Assembly: GCA_009760855.2 (NCBI GenBank)
Contig: WPIO01000010.1
Coordinates: forward strand, 5,937,501-6,001,500
Length of the DNA: 64,000 nucleotides
Direction: 5' to 3'
From: Cristatella mucedo
Taxonomy: Eukaryota > Bryozoa > Phylactolaemata > Cristatellidae
Shown: positions 38,528 to 49,511 of the stretch, piece by piece
Layout of the letters: the number at the start of each line of letters is the position of its first letter
Position numbering within the stretch: position 1 is the stretch's first letter
Program-made: the position numbers and the translations under genes
The notes under the pieces: model-generated
What the model saw: only the letters and a program-made list of their open reading frames with translations
What the model was told of the DNA's origin: nothing
The model's database searches: none

Positions 38528-39727
38528 CTATCCACTGTCGCTGCATATTGGGTTGATGCTATTCAAGCGACGGAACAGAGCCAATTCTGGCATTGTGGCC
38601 AAACGACACCAATTGTCTTTCGCCCCGCTTTCGCTCATGATGTACGTCGCCACTCTGGCCACGATGTCCTCGAAAGCGTTCGACCCGCTGGGCTCTACCG
38701 CGGCGACGCAGTGACTGTAAAGTGACGCCTGCCGTCGACGGAGCTCGCGAACCTGCCCTCCCAGGTACCACTTCTGTCGTTCAATCGCGGCGTCCATCTT
38801 GGCCTTAAAGTGATCGTAGAGCATCTTGTCGGCCCAATTCCAAGCGTACGCCGTTCTTCGGGTTTCTGCGGCCATCGGCTCAGTATCTCTGCTGCGGAAG
38901 TTGCTCTTGAAATATACGACGTCGTCTGTGGTCCAGTGAAGCATGTCTCTCATGAGAATCAGTCCCTCGTCTAGATTCTCGGCGACGAGCACCAGATTAA
39001 ATACACTGTCCAGCATTTCGATATGCTTTGCGACCGCTTCTTTAGTCGGAGGGGGTGATAAATTTAAACCCAAGTCGAACGATTGCAAGAACCTCATTTC
39101 CGTCCAGTCGCACGGGCTTCAGAAGTTGACCTTACCGCTTGCAGTTCCCTGACGGGTGAGGCTCGTCAGGTGATCCGTAAAGGTCACATTCTGAAGTTGG
39201 GGGTGACCGCACATGTCGACCAGAAAGTAGTGATAGGCCGACTCCATCTGCTCGGCGGGATCGCAAACTATAGACAAGAAGAACGTGTCGTTGGACATAT
39301 AGCCGATGGAGCTGGACTCGAACCGAGCGTGAGCTGCCATGACGTCGAAATGAGGGTGGGCGCAGGTGCGCTTGGCAATTTCCGGTCTGTACAACTCCGG
39401 GAAAAAATTGTGACCCTCAATGGGCAACGCAAGAGATAGGCTGTGATTTAGAGCGTACATCAAGACGATGCGCTGGACGGTAGTGCTGGCGCTTTTGTGC
39501 GTCTTCAGAAAGTACACGTGCCTCCGAGGGATCGCTGCAGCCTTAACCGACTGCTTCCTTTGATCGATCTCAGCTGGATTTAGAGAAACGAGAGGGTACG
39601 TTCCCGCTTCGATTTGTGTCTGCTGAGACCAGCTGCTGATCAGTAGACAGGCCAACGTGCAGGCTCCGATCACAACAGTGACGTACAATCGCGAAACACG
39701 AAGGCTCGAATATCTAGCCGTCGCCAT
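38528..39727 (-). pseudogene. GAL3ST-like: GAL3ST pseudogene, copy 2 (twin of the intact gene)
   Basis: The reading frame is collinear with the intact 399-codon paralog at 50701-51900, same length and no indels. Codon 203 is TGA (39119-39121 on plus) where the paralog has TGG for Trp. Codon 155 in the 3'-phosphate-binding motif encodes Cys ('SIVCDPAEQ') instead of the family Arg ('SIVRDPAEQ'), which would impair PAPS binding even if the stop were read through. Other changes are few (for example Pro145 to Ser). The N-terminal signal anchor and the 5'-phosphosulfate loop 'FLKTHKSASTTVQ' are intact. The high identity despite decay points to recent duplication or gene conversion. A truncated 202-residue product would lack the C-terminal half. 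Confidence 0.9.
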
Positions 39728-41945
39728 TCAGAGCAGGAGGCTGTGGGCGAAACAGAGGGTGCGGCCACCGTGGAATTCGGTGGCGCGAAGGCAGCAGGGA
39801 ATGGCGAGGCTGGGGCTTTTGAACTCTGTCGCTACGCCTCCTTCCGGGCACCACCAGCTCGTGGGATGGCCGCCGACTGCATCCGGCTCAGTCGGCCGAG
39901 ATCAGAGTTCTTCCCGTGTGACGCAGCTTCCTCGGCTCAGTTCCTTTCTACAGCAGCGTAAATGATGGTTTAAGTAATCTTAAAAGCATGCGAAAGTAAG
40001 TGTGTTTGAATATATCGGGCTGTACGCAAGGGCTAGTATTTCGGCATGGCGGCGAGACTAAAATGTTGGTGGTGGTAGCTCAAGCAAAAAACCTTCACTT
40101 CAAACTATTCAGTAAGTCCCTTTCAACGCTAAAATGTTTCATTTTAGCTACAACTGTATTGTATCTGTTCATCTGTTTGTTTTACCTAGTTCAATCGCTC
40201 GTCTATTTACGTTAAACTTTAAAAAGATCTCGGAGGAGTACTGGAGACTCCTAGGTAAGAACGAGCCGCCGGATAGCTTCAGTCAACACTTTTTGAAATA
40301 CTTTTCAGCAGCCTGCCTACCTAACCTGGTCTCAAAAAATGAATGCGCATCTCAATTTTCGCGATAAAGTACGCGACCCTTAGTAGCATCATTCTCGACT
40401 TCCGGTTTTCCCTCTCGAGCGTTACGGAAGGATGAGAGTTCATTCATTATCTTTCGATTGCTCCTTATTCGTCTCCACACTACTAGAACAACCCGAGAAG
40501 GCCTGGCTGAGTGCTAATATCCTTAGGCGACTTGCTACAATTAGTATTCCTAGGTCGCTGCAATTTGGCAGCCTGCAGAGCTCGTCGAATGAGCCATGTT
40601 TAATAGCCAGAGGGTTCTAGAAGCTCTAGAAGCCTTTCGCTTCCACCTCTGGGATACCAGCTCGTAATAATTGTGCTGAAGCAGAACTGCACGAATTTGC
40701 TTTATGGCATTCTAACTTTATGTGAGTTTTTTTTTAAACAGATTGTGTAGCTGCACTTCCAAATCACGCCGCCCGGGCGAGGGCCTCATTAGTACTTTCT
40801 ACCTACACTGACAAAATTTCAGTTGCTTTAAAATACTGTGGCCTCTTCCTTAAGCTGGCCCGCACTTTGCACACCCAACGAGCGCCTGCCAGAGAGGCTC
40901 TACAATCCCTTAAAAAAAATATTCACACAGACCTCTTCGAAGATTCTTAATCTCCGCACTGTAGGACTTCCTACGTCTTTTAGTGTGGTCTTGTAGAGAT
41001 TATTAAGTCCCTCGTGGAGTGAATAATGTTGCACCCACATTGGCTCATGCAAATCTTGAATAAAATCATTGCACCATCACGACGGTGTGTATAGTAGTAA
41101 TGACGCGAAATCCGCAATGTGATTTTTGAATGATAACCGCAGGTAACACGGAAATCAACGAAGACGAACTGCGAGCTCTGGCCAAGCATCCAGTTGCAGA
41201 CCACGGCATGGCATCGCTCCATCAGGTGACTATTTCAAGAAAGTCGGCTCACTAGGAGAAGACACCTCGCTAATCTAGACGAGGCTAGTTTGAAGAAAGT
41301 TTGCAGTTCGAAAGTTTGTGTAATGTCTTAATACTTCTTAGCAACAGAATGAAACCTAAAGTATAGCACCCTAGGCAGATACAGCAATGCGTGCGGTTCA
41401 TTTCTAAATTGGCGGCTACGACTTTGGAGTTGCCCCTAATGTGCATGAAATCACTCCATCGCGGCTTTCCCGGATAAATTTTGGGGAAGCAGCGACTCAA
41501 CTTTCCTGGTCAAGGGCGTGGCTATTTCGCGCACAACGCGCATTTAATTTCCTACCAGAAGAAATGTCAACCGCGGATTGCAGCGGATCGCAACTCACTC
41601 GCCACCGCGGGACGCCGAGACAAAGAATGAAAGCACCAACTTTCCTGGGTACCGCATGCGTCTTGCGGTTCTAGAATTTTTGCACTACTCGGTACGGGAG
41701 CTTATGCAATTACGCTAGACAATTGCATAGTCCCGTAACACTTTAAGGAATTTCTGAAGAATTTTCGCTTAGCCGACATTCACTTTTCTAGCTGTAGCGA
41801 GCGGCTGGCAAAGAATGCGCTTTGGTGTGCGCCCGTTACCTACTCGCTGTGTCTCTTCCCTTCTCCAGAAAGGCGCACTCGTGAGGCGCTTCCTCTTTTC
41901 TGTCAGCGCCGTATATGCAGCCTGTCCTCCTTCGCTGCTTTCTGT

Positions 41946-41955
41946 GTCACGTGAC
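41946..41955. promoter_or_regulatory. E-box palindrome GTCACGTGAC (block A)
   Basis: A perfect 10-bp palindrome with a CACGTG core, identical to the CLEAR-type site bound by TFEB/MITF-class bHLH-Zip factors in vertebrates; USF and Myc/Max also bind such cores. It is kept at the matching position in block B although the surroundings have diverged. It lies about 2.2 kb upstream of the minus-strand GAL3ST copy. Function is inferred from the motif only. Confidence 0.35.
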
Positions 41956-42904
41956 GAGTGTTGACGTTGGGCTCTTCTCGATAGCCGTTCGGGTAAAGAA
42001 AGCTAGGCAAGGAAACGGTCGGCGGTAGCGGCAGTCCGGCTGTCGTTGCAATGAATCTGACGCTTGGGCCTACCACTGAGTACCCGCTGACATTCCGCTT
42101 TTATACTCTGGCGGCTGGCCGTAGCAGCCTTCCTGCGGCCAGGCCGCGCTTGGCGTGGTGCTTTGACAGCAGGCCGTCATTACGTAGGAGCCGCCTCGGT
42201 CCCGGCAAAGCCGAGTGCAGGTGACAGGAACCGTGCGCGTTCACGACGTGGCCCTTTGGCGACGGGTCACCATCACCGGCTATGGGCGTGCGCCAAGGAA
42301 ATGCATTTGAATAAAAACGGCCGGCAGCGACTTAAAGAGGCCCTTTCTTTCTTTCTCGACAATCTCTTTTATGCAGCGGCCAAGCGATACGACGGCCGTC
42401 ACGTCACGCGGTCACGTTACCCTGGCGGTAGAAACTTGGCTGCTGGCGCCGGCTGATTCACTACCTACTGAGCGAGTGACGGACCGAGAGTGCAGACAGC
42501 GCCGGGTCAGACAGGTCAAGGTCGAGCGGGAGCAAGCTGGAACGCCGTTTTAAGAAGTCTGGGTGTGATGAAGATCTGGTTAATTTCAAAAAACTTCTAG
42601 TCTACGGAAGCTTCGAATCTACGCTCGGAAGCTTAAAAAGGCCAGCGCTTCTTTTTCCACTCGAAAGCTGAAGACCTGCGAGTCAGACCCATAATAGATT
42701 CATGAGGCGGTAAACAAATTGTTGGCCAATAAGGTCTCACTCCCCATATTTTAACGGCTCAGCCAAAACGTTTTCAGCCTTCCCTGCAAAGAAGATTGTG
42801 TACATTCGTGCCTCCATAAGGCCCCCCCCCCGACTAAAGCAATTGTTTCTGCATGCGAAGTGGCTACCGTAATACGGTCCAGTAAAAAAGCTCGTCTTTT
42901 GAAC

Positions 42905-44602
42905 ATCTTTTATCATCATTTCTGTGGTTTTTGTGGGCAGACAAACTTAGCCCAGCCATAATCGTCATCTGTAATGCTTCTCTGGAAAAAGGGGTTTTAC
43001 CCAAGTCCTTCAAATCGGCAATCGTTAGGCCGATACTTGAATAGCGTGGATTAGATACAGAGGTCTTTTTAAACTATTCTCTAGTTTCCCATCTTCTGTT
43101 TGTGCCAAAGATTCTTGGAAAAATTGTCGCTGAATAGCTGGTAGTGCCCATTCACAAAAATGAAATGTCAGAAAAATTTCAATCAGGGTTCAAGCGGCAG
43201 CACTCCGCTGAATCGGTTCTCCTCCGTGTAACCAATGACATCCTATGCAGCAACGATGACGAGAATGTCACTTTTCTAGTGCTGCTAGATATATTAACTG
43301 CCTTCAGCACCATTGATAAAAAAGTCTTAATTAAACGATTGAGAACAACAATCGGTCTGGCAGACGAGGCCCCGGGGTGGTTTAAATCGTACTTGTCTCA
43401 TAGTGATTCATCGGTGTCGTATGGAGGTCAGGTCTCATCCACCAGACCGGTCACCTGAGTAGTCGCTCAAGGGCCCATCCTCGGTCCGTTGCTGTTCTCC
43501 ATTTATGCACAAGCTCTCGGAAAAGTGATGCAGGCCCATGGAATAGAATATCACTTGAATGCTGACGATACGCAGCTGCAGTTGTCATTTAACCCTCCGG
43601 AATCTGCTTCAGTAGCTGATAAACTGAATGCTTGCCCTACCAAAATTCGATCCTAGATGTCAGAAATTTCCCTTAAACTAAATGACAATAAAACCGAACT
43701 TGTGCTCAGAGGACACCCTAAGCATGTGGCTGGACTAAAAGGCTTTGCTCACCTAACAATAATGCTACTATGCGACTGCCACCAAGTGCTCGGAATTTAG
43801 GTGCCATCTTCGACAACTTCCTAAATTTCCAAAGCTTCTTAAGGAAGTCTGCTTCCACGGCTAGCCATCACGTTCGATCCCTTTTTAAGATTAGGAACTG
43901 TCTTCCACGGTGGCTTGCAGAAATTTAACTAGCTGCGTAGTTCTGTCGTGGCTACATAATTTTAATTCCCTTTTGGCTGGGCTACCAAAAAAGGCACTAG
44001 GTCATTGCAGCTGGCTATAAGTATAGACCCAAGGCTAGTTTGCAAACCCCAGAGGTTTAAGCACGTGTCTCCTTTGCTGATAGAGCTCGGATGGCTGCCG
44101 GCTGATCAACAGATACAGGGCAAAGTTCTTACGCTGACTCACAAGGCCCGCCACGGCTTTGCTCCTTCTTGGCTCCTTCGTACCTTGCTGATTTGCTGCG
44201 CCAGTTTCAGCTTCCTCGCACCCTCAGGTTACGTATGACAGTAAATTGGCTGCTCCATTCCGCCGCTTAAAGACCGTTAGAGACCGAAGCTTTTGCTCTG
44301 CAGGTCCTAGACTGTAGAACTCACTTCCACAATTCTTACGCAACGGCAGCTTTTCTCCTGCTGCCAACTATGGCACCCAGCCGTGCTCAGCTGCTACTTC
44401 CTTGCTAATCACTACCTCAACAGATCTCCTAACTGTGCTATGATTCCCACTTTCTCTTTGCTGCATGAGATGAAGTATGATGGCCACTGAATGGCTACCG
44501 AAAGCCGCTTAGACTGTGAGTGCGCTACACAAAACTCTCCTACGTTGCACCCAAATAGTCTGTGTTGCTTTGTGGAGTTACAGACTGAGGTACATTACAT
44601 TA
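42905..44602 (+). mobile_element. LINE family 2 (CR1/L2-type), 5'-truncated copy
   Basis: Starts in the pre-RT region ('ADKLSPAIIVICNASLEKG') and covers RT. The 104-codon frame 43144-43458 has 'EKFQSGFKRQHSAESVLL' and 'VLLDILTAFSTIDKK'. After a TGA the frame goes on with '[17 protein letters not shown]' and '[15 protein letters not shown]', where the Tyr of YADD is replaced by Asn. The C-terminal tract 'RFKHVSPLLIELGWLPADQQ' is at 44056-44115. It ends in TACATTACATTA at 44591-44602, unlike the ATT tail of family 1. Inactive. Confidence 0.85.
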
Positions 44603-45084
44603 GGCGGCGTAAAGTCAGGTAATAGCTAGTGAGCTGTGCCCTACCATTCTAGCCAGTCGGAAGTTGCGACCTAGGCATAGCACCTGCCAGTTGTGCGAAT
44701 CTCTGCTGCCTTGCCAGACTTGTTGCACGCCATGGCCAATACTGAAAGCCTCTTAATCTCCGTTGCAGTCTAACATATGCTAGGTATACGAACTCGTTAT
44801 CTTAAGGCATCGGTGCTTTGCGTGTCATCAGAGCTGTGTTTCGTTATCGTTAGCTTACCGGCGTGTATAAATGTTGCGCCTACGCAAAAGTCACGAGTTG
44901 TGGTATTCAGGGCTACACAAGTATTTGTCGCACGTCGCCAAGAACAAGTAAAGTTACAAGCGCTGTGCTTGTGCTGTAAAGTAATTAGCTAGCGCAGGAG
45001 CTACCACGACAAGTTTTTAATAACATTTATCTAACAATTGCATTAAAAGGTCTAGGCGAAATCGGCAGAAGAAATTAGCAAACT

Positions 45085-45790
45085 GTGCTCAAAATCCGCG
45101 AAAAAAATCCAAATTATGTGCAAAATCATGACGTGGTTCTTCAAGTTGAAGTACACTGCTATCGACTAAGGCTCCCTGTCAAGCACCGGTTCGACTGTAG
45201 CATCCTCTGGATGGCTTACAGGTCACTTCAATCGCTTTCACCCGCCTATCTATCCGACCTACTTGCTCTTCCAGTCACGTTCGGTCGCATCACTCGCTCC
45301 TCAGCTTCCAGTCGTCAAGCCGTCAATCGTGCTTAATTGAACTCTTTTTACGATTGGACCTTAAGCTAATGAGCACAGCTAGTCCGGTACTCACTTCCGG
45401 CTTCGGTCACAACGTGCAATGACCATGCATCACTTTAGGTGTCTCAGCAAACGACGAATCAGTTTCACTCAGCATTCGCCACGCTCCAGTAAACGTGACT
45501 TTTTTCATATGTGTCTCACTCACACGCTTACCTGTGCATGGTTAAGTTACTAGCCAAACCAACTGCTGGCAATGAGTGCCTTCCTATTTACTTTAGAATG
45601 CTGACCAAAGCATTATACGTATTTGCTTGTGCATGCTTTGTTTTTAGCAAAATATCATGAATGTCAGTAACCCTTCTCTAGTGATTCTCTCGCAGCTTCT
45701 TGTTAAGAGCTTGGGTACAGATGTAATTCTCTTATGGTGCTGTTCGAACAACAAATTGATATCATGATTGTTTTATTAATATTTTGAAGT
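45085..45790 (+). mobile_element. LINE family 3 (CR1/L2-like) 3' fragment in segment C1
   Basis: An 83-codon frame (45085-45336) holds 'YRLRLPVKHRFDCSILWMAY' and 'SLSPAYLSDLLALPVT', the post-RT signature of CR1/L2 proteins but distinct from families 1 and 2. A 3' UTR and a T-rich 'attgttttattaatatttt' tail follow. The same fragment is present in the partner segment, so it inserted before that duplication. Confidence 0.65.
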
Positions 45791-46284
45791 CATCGTACAT
45801 GCAAAACGGTCACTCAAAATAAAAAAGCGCCACGAAGCAAAATGCGCACAACCGATGGCAATCTGCGACTGCATGGGTAGCTAAGAGTACTGTTCTCCTC
45901 CACCAACCCTCAATTCCTGCGACGCCGTAACCTTTTCTGTTTGATGACATTTTAACCACTAGGCACTTGACATAGCATAAGGTGACGGACCTCAAACTAA
46001 TCCTTACTGCACCTCCAATCGCCTCAATTTAGGAGTGCACGCAGCCCTTTGATATACGGCATTGCTAGATGTGCATTGAAATAACATTGCGAGTGTTAAA
46101 TTGAATTGCTGTAGAAATAAAGAAAATGGCCAATGTGCGTATGGCAGTAAATACCTGAAATATTCTGTAATCCATGTACCATATAAACTTCTGAAATATG
46201 CAGTCATTTATATAATTTTGAGCGATCGCGCCTTACTGCAAGTTATGGACAGTTGCATCTATACGTCACTGCAACTCATGCCGT

Positions 46285-46482
46285 AGTTAGCCGCGATGGC
46301 AAGGCAATCGCAATGGCTTACTAGGTAATGCGGATGCTTTTCATGAATTCGTTCTCAAGGTCATGGGTTTGAATCCTGCTGTAGGCAATCTTTTATTGCC
46401 ACCGCAAGCGGTGACGATAGCCGTCAAGGTTCTTCTGTCGCTATACAAAAGAGGATGTCAAATCAGCCAGTATTTTTATTAG
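46285..46482 (+). mobile_element. tRNA-derived SINE, subfamily a, absent from the partner segment
   Basis: A-box side 'gatggcaaggcaatcgcaat' near 46296, B box GGTTTGAATCC at 46366-46376, body with 'ggtgacgatagccgtcaagg' and an AT-rich end 'tatttttattag'. At the matching point of the partner (about 62860) the flanks join directly, which fixes the insertion after the duplication. Confidence 0.88.
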
Positions 46483-46689
46483 GTTTAAAATCAAAGGCAT
46501 TCGAAGATTTTCAGACAAACCTTACCTTCAGAATGCATAAAAACACTTCCATGCCGGCATGACTAAAATGTTTGCTCGCGGCTTTTGGTAATTAAAGCTG
46601 ACTCCAAATATTTCTTCACAATCTTTCCAAGACTTTGCCTTGCCAGTTCGTGTAAATTGCAGAGCAATTTGCATGCATCGGCGAGGACA

Positions 46690-47290
46690 AGTTCGATTGT
46701 GGCACAGTCTGAAGTTCAGAGGACATGCCGAAGGATGGACCAAGTTCAGAAGAAAAACCAGGAAGCGAGGACGACGGGGTTCTACGATGGCAATGAGACG
46801 GCCAGCTACGGCCAGCAGCTGGACTAGTGGCACCGACAGTGCCGGCAGCGGCGGCGAGACGGCAGCATCGGGAGCCCCGATCAGCAGCCAAGTCGATAGC
46901 GAGGCAGTTGGACGTTTCGCAGCGACAGCAAAAATAACGGCAACCACTTCGAGGAGATCGGCGACAACTTTTGAGGGGGAATCAGGGGCAGCAGCTGAGA
47001 CGGGGGACCAGCAGCAGTCTGGTGAGAACACTCGCGGCTGCTCCGTCCCCGGAGATGGCCTAGGTGCGGTGGAGATGACCGCCACGTTTCACTGCAAAGA
47101 GACCCTCGGCAGTGCTGTGACGACTCGGAACGCTGCAGGCGCTGTAGCAGCGGCCAACGAAACCACCAGGCATTGATGCTCCTCGTCATCTCCTAGCCAC
47201 CTCCATCTTCAGTCCGCTGATGTCCGTGTCATCGGTGCACTCCTCAGACGTCTGCGTCAACTCCTTCACTCTCGGTATGTCAGAATGCTG
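46690..47290. other. GC-rich low-complexity segment, no confident gene
   Basis: Open frames of 178 codons on plus (46640-47176, rich in Ala, Thr, Ser, Gly and Arg) and 185 codons on minus (47085-46528) overlap one another. Neither shows a domain, and both bias patterns follow from GC-rich DNA. The segment begins where the duplicated segment ends and runs toward the LINE family 2 copy, so it could be the 5' UTR or a diverged ORF1 of that LINE, or a host exon. Confidence 0.3.
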
Positions 47291-47659
47291 ACATCTTTTT
47301 TGAGAAGTCACTTGTAAGGGCCAACCGGACAACGGGCCAGGTTCTTGAGAGGTTCGCCTAGCTCACTATCGAGATAGGAGTAGGTAGCTTGCACGGTGAA
47401 ATTTATAAACCGTTTCATCTCGCCACAGTCGGTAAACCGTGATGGGAGCACTCGGCGTCGCATTTTGCTCAAAGAGTGCCGCATCACCGGCGCGAGAAAG
47501 GCCCGCGGAGTCGTTAACACGGTAGCCCATAAGATAACCCCTTTTCCACCCCACGTTTGGCAGTCTCCTAGCGCAAGGCATCGTTCACCCTGTGGTAGCG
47601 ATTCCGCGAATCCGTTGAACGCTATGCTCCCCAGTCCGAGGGTTTCTGGTGTCCCTGCG
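47291..47659. other. Unassigned stretch upstream of LINE family 2 copy
   Basis: Overlapping frames on both strands (118 codons minus, 122 codons plus) without clear motifs. It may be the ORF2 linker of the LINE that becomes recognisable from about 47660. Confidence 0.3.
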
Positions 47660-49511
47660 GGCATTGCCGAGCCATTAATGACACCATCATTAGGGCCACT
47701 CCCTCAACTTTTGACCTTCCTTAAAAGATTCTCCGAGTATTCTACATGCGATGTGGTTAATTAATAAGGTCTATTAAAAATACCTTGTCTCCTGAAGACC
47801 CTATATCACCTCTGTGGTCTTTACTCTTGGCAGACAAACTTAGCCCGGCAATAATCGAGATTGATTTTGAACGCTTTCCTAGAAAAAGGGGTTGTACCCA
47901 GTCCTTCAAATCAGCCATCGTTAGGCAGATACCTAAAAAGCCATGACTAGATACAAAGGTCCTTGCGAACTATTGCCCAGTTTATCTACTTCCTTTTTTG
48001 CCAAAGATTCTCGGAAAAATTGTCGTTGAATTGGAGGTAGCACACAGTAAGAAATAATGAAATTTTAGAAAAAATTCAATTGGGGTTCAAACGGCAGCAA
48101 TCCATTAACTGCTCTCCTCCGTGTAATCAATTACATCCTGAGAAGCAATGATGACGGGAATACTATTGCTCTAGAACTGCTTTAGTTAGCAGCTGCCTTC
48201 GGCACTACTGATCGTGATATCATACTTGAACAATTGAGAACAACAATTGGTCTAGCAGGCGGGCACTGATGGAGTTAAAATTGTACTTGTCCGATTGTCT
48301 TCAATCGGTGTGTCATGTATTGGTAAGGTTTAATTCACCAGACCAGTCACCTAGGGAGTCCTATAAGGGTCCATTCACTGTTATTTGATGTTCTCCATTT
48401 ATTCTCAAACCTTTGGAAGAAGTTAACTCGCGTTCATGGAATATGCTATCACTTGTATGTTGATGACACTCAGCTGTATTTATCATTTAGACCTCCCAAA
48501 TATGTTGCAGCGACTGATAAACTGAATGCTTGCCTTGCCGACATTCGATCCTGGATTTCGGAAAATTTTCCTTAACTAAACGATGATAAAATGGAACTGC
48601 TGCTCAAAGGGCACTCCGAACGTGTAGCTGGAATAGAAGGCTTTGTTCTTCTAATAGGTTATGCTGTAGTTCGACCATCACCATGTGTTCGGAATTTAGG
48701 TGGCCTTTTTCGACAACTTCCTAAGTTTTCAAATCTTCGTTAAGAAGACTGCTTCCGCAGCTAGCCATCACGTCAGATCACTATCTGAGATTGCAAACTA
48801 TCTTCCACGGTGGTTTGCAAAACATTTAACTAGCTGCTTCGTTCTGTCTTGGCTAGATTATTGTACTTCCCTTTTGGCTGGGCTACCGGAAAAGTGACTA
48901 GGCATTTGCAGCTGGCGATGAATATGGCTGCAGGGCTAGTGTGAAAATCCCAGAGGTTTGAGGACGTGCCTCCTTTACTGAAAGAGCTCGGATGACTGCC
49001 GTTTGATCAGGTACAGAGTAAAGTTCTTACGCCGATTCAGAGGCCCACCACAGCTTAGCTCCTTCACACCTTGCTGAACTGCTGCACCTGTTTCAGCTTC
49101 CTCGCGCCCTCAGGTCCTGTATGACAATAATATGGCTGTTCCAGTCCTCCGCCTTTAGATTTTTTGCGATAGAAGCTTTTGATCTTCAGGTCATAGACTG
49201 TGGAACTCACTTCCACAATTCTTAAGCAACAACAGCTTTTCTCCTGCTGTCAATTATGGCACATGTTTCCCAGCCGTCCTCACCTGTTACCTCCCTCCAT
49301 GCTACACACTACCTCGACTATTCACCCGACTCAGCTATGATTCTCACTTTCTCTTTGCTTCGTAAGGAGAAGTCTTTTGGCTATTGAATGCGTACGGAAA
49401 TCCGCTTAGGCTGTAAGTGCGAAATACAAATTTCTCCTGTTTTACACCCAACACGGTGTCTTTGTGGCTTTGTGAAGTTAAAGATGGAGACACGTTACAT
49501 TACATTACGAT
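47660..49511 (+). mobile_element. LINE family 2 (CR1/L2-type), longest copy in the window
   Basis: Begins with the pre-RT tract 'LTFLKRFSEYSTCDVVNLIR', then 'LSPEDPISPLWSLLLADKLS', the RT region with many frameshifts, and a YVDDTQLY motif near 48457-48480 (tract 'tatgttgatgacactcag'), keeping both catalytic Asp. The C-terminal tract follows, and the end is the same TACATTACATTA-type tail as at 44602. It extends about 130 bp further 5' than the copy at 42905. Inactive. Confidence 0.8.

Larger units (their letters stand above)
37711..42545. repeat. Duplicated block A (partner: about 49686-58150)
   Basis: Matches block B along its length: 'cattgctaaagcc' near 37785, 'gatgggcagaagactctgac' near 38345, the GAL3ST copy, 'ccacactactagaacaa' near 40475, 'gagggttctagaagctctag' near 40610 and the 'gtgtcacgtgacgagtgttg' tract near 41945. 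Flanks have diverged with many small indels, while 38526-40068 is almost identical to 50699-52241. Block B carries a SINE and a hAT element that block A lacks, so both inserted after the duplication. Confidence 0.85.
44601..46680. repeat. Duplicated segment C1 (partner: about 61167-63050)
   Basis: Direct-orientation match to 61167-63050. Shared tracts are 'gccagacttgttgcacgc' near 44715, 'ggctccctgtcaag' near 45170, 'gctagccaaaccaa' near 45550, 'atggcaatctgcgactgcat' near 45855, 'ataacattgcgagtg' near 46080 and 'caagactttgccttgccag' near 46627. Many substitutions and small indels indicate an old event. C1 carries a SINE (46285-46482) that C2 lacks. The left edge meets the 3' end of the LINE family 2 copy. 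Confidence 0.8.

Noticed and set aside
39083-39439. 118-codon plus-strand frames at 39083-39439 and 51256-51612, alike in both blocks
   Set aside because: They are antisense shadows of the GAL3ST coding strand and are similar only because the two copies are near-identical.
39657-39965. 102-codon plus frames upstream of both GAL3ST twins
   Set aside because: Their conservation follows from the shared core; part is antisense to the GAL3ST start and they show no domain.
40743-40950. Possible conserved exon shared by blocks A and B (partner at about 53006-53221)
   Set aside because: The tract 'GLFLKLARTL' is legible in both, but indels break the frame between the copies and no family is recognised.
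45085-45336. A host gene conserved between 45 kb and 61.6 kb
   Set aside because: The peptide carries the post-RT signature of CR1/L2 LINEs and lies within a duplicated segment.
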